From Aurantiacibacter atlanticus (GTDB lineage Bacteria > Pseudomonadota > Alphaproteobacteria > Sphingomonadales > Sphingomonadaceae), in contig NZ_CP015441.1 in assembly GCF_001077815.2 (NCBI RefSeq), positions 149,960-213,959 of the forward strand: 64,000 bases of DNA, read 5' to 3'. The translations under genes and the position numbers were made by a program. Numbering within the stretch: position 1 is the first letter of the stretch; each line of letters opens with the position of its first letter. Shown here one piece after another: positions 59,933 to 64,000 of the stretch. The notes under the pieces were generated by a model. That model was not told the origin of the DNA and did no database searches. It saw nothing but the letters and a program-made list of their open reading frames with translations.

Positions 59933-61867
59933 TCAGAGAGGCGCGAGAAGAGCCCTGACGACGGGTTCGGGATTGTCGGCCGGAACGAAGATTCTGGTGC
60001 GGTACGCGATGATCTCGGTGAAGCATCCGATGGTCTTTAGCCATTCGATCTGATCGGCGGGGACTCCGGCGATTTCGATGCGAAGATCCCCTGCCACGCG
60101 CGAGCGCTTCAGGACCGCGCCGAACGGCTGCTCGATGGTGATGCTGCGGTTCTCCCGCAGTGCCTTCACGACAGCCTCATCGGTGAGCTTCACGCTCGAA
60201 TTGACACCGAACGCCTTCAGCACGTCGGCGACATCCGTGTCGTAGACGATGCGGCCGAGCCAGCTGCGGCCTTCGAGGTCTACGATGCGGTTGACCTCGA
60301 GATAGTCGCGGGGAAGGTTTGACCAGATCGGCAGCAGCAGTCCGGTTGCGAGGTGGATCGTCTCGGTGTGCAAACGCGAAGCGCTGTCTTCGGCCTCGGC
60401 CAGCCACAGCTTTGCGAAGCGAAGCTCCGCACATTCGACCCAGGCGGATTCTTCGAGGTCACGCAGCTGATGATATTCGCGGCGTAGCGGTCGGTGCAGG
60501 ATGACCCGCTGGATAAGCTCACCCTTCTCGGTCATGAAATGCCGTGAGGGCTCGCACAACGCCGCCTTGTCGCTCTTCGTGTTGCGCATCAGGATGCAGC
60601 CGTCCGACCATTCGCGTCGCTCCAGCACCCTTTCTAGTGTGGTCGGCTGATACCGGGTCGTCAGATCGATTCGAAGCAGATGCGATGTCGCACCGGTGCG
60701 CTCGTCGGTGCGAAGGATGATATCCTCGTCGACGCTCGCGCTTTCGACTTGGATGGTCTCGATGCCGACATCCAATGTGCCGGCATCGCGCGCGGCGGAT
60801 ATCCGAGCTTCCACCAGGGCCAGGAATTCGTCGAATATCGCGTTCTGCATCGCGATCGGTAGGGCGAGGATGCGATTGAGCCAGCGCTGGATGGGCGGAA
60901 GATCCTCTTCCAGGATGCCGTCGGCGGAGGCGATCTTAAGACCACTGCGTTTCTGGAAATCGACCAGCGTGGCGCTGGTGAGTTTGCCTTCGGCTAGGAG
61001 GCCGAACCATGTCACGAGCGCCGCCTTGGCATATTCGCTTTCGAGGTTGTCGGCCGGGTCGAACAGGTTCTGTCCGCCGGTCTGGCGCTGGCCGCGCGTG
61101 AGCGCGCCCAGGCTGTCGAGCCGGCGCGCGATCGTACTGGTGAAGCGCAGCTCGCCCTTGCAGTTTGTGGTCACGGGGCGGAACAGCGGCGTTTCGGCCT
61201 GATGCGTCCGGTGCGTGCGTCCGAGACCTTGGATGGCGCGATCGGCCCGCCAGCCCGGCTCGAGGAGAAAATGCACGCGCTGGCGCCGGTTATCTGCGTC
61301 GAGGCTTGCGTGGTAGGAGCGGCCGGTTCCGCCAGCGTCGCTGAACACCAGAATGTTCTTGCGCCCGTCCATGAAGTGATCAGTTTCGGACTGGTTCGTA
61401 CGCGCCGACCTCGTTTCGAGTTTCTGGCTCCCGTCGCCCTGCGTTACGAGCCGCTTGGTGCGTCCGGTGACTTCGGCGACCTTCTCGGTGCCGTAGTGTT
61501 CGATAATGCCATCGAGGGCCGGCTTGATCGGGGGAAGCGCGCAGAGGTGCTCTATGAGCCGCTGCTTCTTCTCGATTGCTTCCGCATTGTGAACCGGTCG
61601 TCCCTCGTCATCGAACATTGGCATCGAACGCTCTTCACCGGTATCGTCGACGAAGACCTGCATCTGCTGGGTGGGAAAGGCACGCTCGAGATAGTCGATG
61701 ACGTTTTCTTTGCAGTCGCAGTTTATGTCGAGCGTCGCAGCCGGAGGCGCGGGATTGCGTCGGTTCGTCATGATTTTACTCCAGATAATTACCGGTCCTT
61801 CGACCTCAACATGTCGAAGGAACCACCATGCCAACAAGATCATTTGTGTCGTTTCAGCCTGCACCAA
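59933..61867 (-). pseudogene. strawberry-notch-type helicase, C-terminal part only
   Basis: Recognisable from about 61771 ('MTNRRNPAPPAATLDINCDC'). It carries the C-terminal helicase domain of strawberry-notch proteins ('HFMDGRKNILVFSDAGGTGRSYHASLDADN', 'HFLLEPGWRADRAIQGLGRTHRTHQA') and the tail. Full-length relatives are about 1400 residues or more with an N-terminal DEAD-like motor; here everything upstream is missing, and the sequence switches to the hairpin and integrase gene at 61797-61828. The residues coded between 61771 and 61867 come from this junction. Could still be translated from ATG 61771, but has no Walker A motif. Confidence 0.8.
61797..61820. repeat. inverted repeat at the recombinase element edge
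   Basis: CCTTCGAC (61797-61804) and GTCGAAGG (61813-61820) with an 8-base spacer, directly before the integrase ATG. Candidate recombinase core-binding site at the end of the element, at the point where the helicase gene is cut. Confidence 0.55.
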
Positions 61868-63372
61868 GCAGGGTTGGAGAGCCGCCCAGTACTAACGCCC
61901 TATTCAGTGCATTCCTCTCCTCTCTGTCGGTTGAAGAGGGAACCGCCTGTGCGGTCCTGTACAGCGCAGCGATCCGCCATTTTCTGTGTTGGCTGGGACT
62001 ACGCGGGATTGCGCTCGGGACGGTTGATGATCGCATCGTGCGCCGTTTTGAGCAGCATCGATGCCGGTGCCCAAGGTATTCAGCGCAAGCGACAGCCTAC
62101 AAGGCCGATCTTGCGGCGCGTGTCAGGCGCTTTGTCCGGTTTCTCGAAGACCAGGGTTACATCGACGTAGCCGATGGGATTTACGATCTCGGGCGTCATC
62201 TTGCTGACTATTCGCATATGATCGATGGCCTCCAACTCGCGAAGGGGGTGGCGCAAGCCTACCGTTCAGAGGCGGAGCACTTCGCGGCCTGGCTGCGGGT
62301 ATCGCGATGTCCATGGACCGATGTCGATGACACGGTCACCAAACAGTATGCCGATCACGATTGTCGGTGCCCGGTTTTCCGCAAGCGCGGCAAGCTGACC
62401 ACTTCCGGCAGGAAGCGACGGCGGCGTTGCACACGGCACTTCGTTGAGTTTCTTCGTGATCGGCGCGCCATCGCTCCGGTCGCGGTGAAGGTGGTCGAAG
62501 ATCCGCAGGTCGCGGCATATGTCGGTTGGCTCAGGCAGGATCGAGGCGTGACCGACGAGACGATCCGGCGATACCGGGCAGAGATTGAGCGGCTGATGCC
62601 CATGCTCGGCGCGCCGGCACAATGGGATGCTGCCACTCTGCGAGATGCGTTCGAGCGTCGCAGCAAGGAGATCCCGGGATCGGCTTCGCTGCTCGCCACG
62701 ATCATGAGGAGCTATCTTCGGTTTCTTATTGGCCGAGGCCAATGCCGCCCAGCGCTGCTGCACGCAATGCCTTCCGTACGGAGATACCGGCTTTCGGCAT
62801 TGCCGCGCTACATCGACCCGGCAACGATCGAGAGGATCATTGCAGCCTGCCCGACAGGTCGGCCGGTGGAAGTTCGGGATAAGGCGATCATTCTCCTGCT
62901 TGCCAGACTTGGCCTGCGAGCAGGAGATATTCGGGATATGCGTCTCGACGATATCGATTGGCGATCCGGCCATCTGAAGGTCAAGGGCAAGACGCGTCGA
63001 CCGGATCGTTTGCCATTGCCACAGGGTGTTGGCGACGCGATCCTGGCATATCTTGCTGCGGCCCGCCCGACGGCCATCGAAGCGCACCTGTTCTTGCGTT
63101 CGCAAGCCCCGTTCCGGCCATTCAGTTCGTCAGCCGAGATCGCCGGCATCGTTGCACGCACACTCGAGCGCGGCGGGATCGAAGGTCTGCCGACCGGATC
63201 GCACATATTCCGGCATTCGCTTGCAACCAACATGCTGCGCTCTGGTGCAGGCCTGGAGTCCATCGGGACCATCCTGCGCCACAGCTCGCCCGAGACCACC
63301 GCCATTTACGCCAAGACCGATCTGCCGATGCTCTTGAAGATCGCACAACCCTGGCCCGGAGACCTGTCATGA
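61828..63372 (+). CDS. tyrosine recombinase (first of a tandem set, RIT-type)
   Basis: 514 residues. N-terminal core-binding and zinc-ribbon-like part with 'EQHRCRCPRYS' and 'DHDCRCPVF', then the catalytic domain: Arg in 'LGLRAGDIRDM' (R364), 'HIFRHSLATNML' (H459, R462), H485 in 'LRHSSPETTAIY' and nucleophile Y494. The stop overlaps the start of a second recombinase (ATGA). Tandem overlapping recombinases without cargo are the pattern of recombinase-in-trio elements; the third gene would be beyond the window. Confidence 0.9.
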   Translation: MPTRSFVSFQPAPSRVGEPPSTNALFSAFLSSLSVEEGTACAVLYSAAIRHFLCWLGLRGIALGTVDDRIVRRFEQHRCRCPRYSAQATAYKADLAARVRRFVRFLEDQGYIDVADGIYDLGRHLADYSHMIDGLQLAKGVAQAYRSEAEHFAAWLRVSRCPWTDVDDTVTKQYADHDCRCPVFRKRGKLTTSGRKRRRRCTRHFVEFLRDRRAIAPVAVKVVEDPQVAAYVGWLRQDRGVTDETIRRYRAEIERLMPMLGAPAQWDAATLRDAFERRSKEIPGSASLLATIMRSYLRFLIGRGQCRPALLHAMPSVRRYRLSALPRYIDPATIERIIAACPTGRPVEVRDKAIILLLARLGLRAGDIRDMRLDDIDWRSGHLKVKGKTRRPDRLPLPQGVGDAILAYLAAARPTAIEAHLFLRSQAPFRPFSSSAEIAGIVARTLERGGIEGLPTGSHIFRHSLATNMLRSGAGLESIGTILRHSSPETTAIYAKTDLPMLLKIAQPWPGDLS

Positions 63373-64000
63373 TAAACGCACAGATTTCGCGGTACGTCGC
63401 TTTGCATCGCAGCCTCGGTCGCAAATTTTTCGAGCAGGAGCGCCTGCTTCGCAAGTTCGGCACCTACGCGACTGGCTTCGGAGACAGCCACACCCGTATC
63501 GACCGCATCTACGACTGGTGCCGAGCGACGACTTCGCAGAACACCGCGCGGACCGGCTTCACTTTCGTGCGCAACTTCTGCTTGTTTGCCCATGCCGAGG
63601 ATCCAGCCAACCAGGTTCCGCCCGCCGGTGTGTTTGGCCGGGGGAAGCGTCCGCGACCAACGCCGCACATCATCCAACCGGAACAGGTCCGGGCGATCAT
63701 GAAGGCGGCGCTCGATCTTCCGCCCAAGGGCATGATCAGTCCCTTCACCTATCATTACCTGTTCGGTCTGCTGGCGGCGACCGGTCTGAGGATTTCCGAA
63801 GCTCTAGCACTACAGTGCGACGATCTGGTCGAAGACGGTCTGATCGTCCGCGACGGCAAGTTCGGCAAGCAGCGCCTAATCGCCTTGCAGCCATCAATCC
63901 GTCAGGCTCTCGAGGCCTATCTCGCAACCCGGGCAAGGCTCGGTGCCACGGGCAACGATCTGTTCGTGACGATCCGGGGAAGAGCACCCCATAAGGTCCG
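63369..64000 (+). CDS. tyrosine recombinase (second of the set), partial
   Basis: Starts at ATG 63369 inside the stop of the first recombinase and is open to the right edge (210 codons). N-terminal SAM-like core-binding domain ('ISRYVALHRSLGRKFFEQERLLRKF'), then the first catalytic box 'FGLLAATGLRISEALALQCDDL' with the conserved Arg. The rest of the active site lies outside the window. Same strand and coupling as the first gene support a recombinase operon. Confidence 0.88.
   Translation, partial: MINAQISRYVALHRSLGRKFFEQERLLRKFGTYATGFGDSHTRIDRIYDWCRATTSQNTARTGFTFVRNFCLFAHAEDPANQVPPAGVFGRGKRPRPTPHIIQPEQVRAIMKAALDLPPKGMISPFTYHYLFGLLAATGLRISEALALQCDDLVEDGLIVRDGKFGKQRLIALQPSIRQALEAYLATRARLGATGNDLFVTIRGRAPHKV

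Noticed and set aside
1..64000. CRISPR arrays, rRNA, complete insertion sequences
   Set aside because: I looked for regular spaced repeats, rRNA signatures and transposase motifs with terminal repeats and found none besides the recombinase element at the right edge.

Overview
The window looks like the accessory DNA of an alphaproteobacterium of the Sphingomonadales, probably an Erythrobacter or Sphingomonas relative. That assignment is inferred from protein style, high GC and the plasmid gene set; no rRNA or tRNA marker is present. Most genes are on the minus strand. Adjacent genes often share ATGA or TAATG overlaps, so operons are easy to trace.

Positions 1-31,100 are a heavy-metal and redox cargo block. 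It opens with the 5' part of a CusC-like outer-membrane channel that runs off the left edge. Next come a CBS-domain protein, a large epimerase-SPW-VKOR-like fusion, a CadR/PbrR-type MerR regulator facing a small CDF transporter over a textbook MerR operator, and a YnfA-family protein. A FecA-like TonB receptor is followed by a six-gene coupled operon (SpoIIAA-like protein, two CDF exporters, a CaCA exchanger, a His-rich small protein, a membrane protein). A czcCBA efflux operon has a His-rich periplasmic protein at its head. A second MerR gene faces an apparent six-gene run: CDF transporter, cytochrome c-FTR1 permease, multicopper oxidase, acetolactate-synthase-like enzyme, aldehyde dehydrogenase and LspA. 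A 1-Cys peroxiredoxin and a CYP152-type peroxygenase close the block. Together they suggest export of divalent metals, copper/iron oxidation coupled to iron transport, and handling of peroxide and aldehydes.

Positions 31,300-40,000 hold mobilisation genes: a MobF relaxase with helicase domain, a VirD4/TraD-type coupling protein, a ribbon-helix-helix-like accessory protein, a coiled-coil accessory protein and a candidate oriT region. No type IV secretion genes are visible, so either they lie outside the window or the element is only mobilisable.

Positions 40,000-61,800 are plasmid or integrative-element backbone: a DUF2493 protein, SSB, a RES-domain protein, DUF736, DUF3768, a GHKL ATPase beside a PP-loop (PAPS-reductase-like) protein, DUF7007, DUF6927, an ArdC-type antirestriction protein, a ParB-family protein and the C-terminal part of a strawberry-notch helicase. 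Many small unknown genes lie between. The block also has unusual non-coding content: a structured RNA-like element in two diverged copies, nested hairpins, a recurrent G-rich motif just upstream of several genes, and good terminators. Several genes are damaged: a zinc-ribbon gene with an in-frame TGA where a Cys is expected, a frameshifted PP-loop gene, and the truncated helicase. At the right edge two overlapping tyrosine recombinases, probably part of a recombinase-in-trio element, sit at the truncation point of the helicase.
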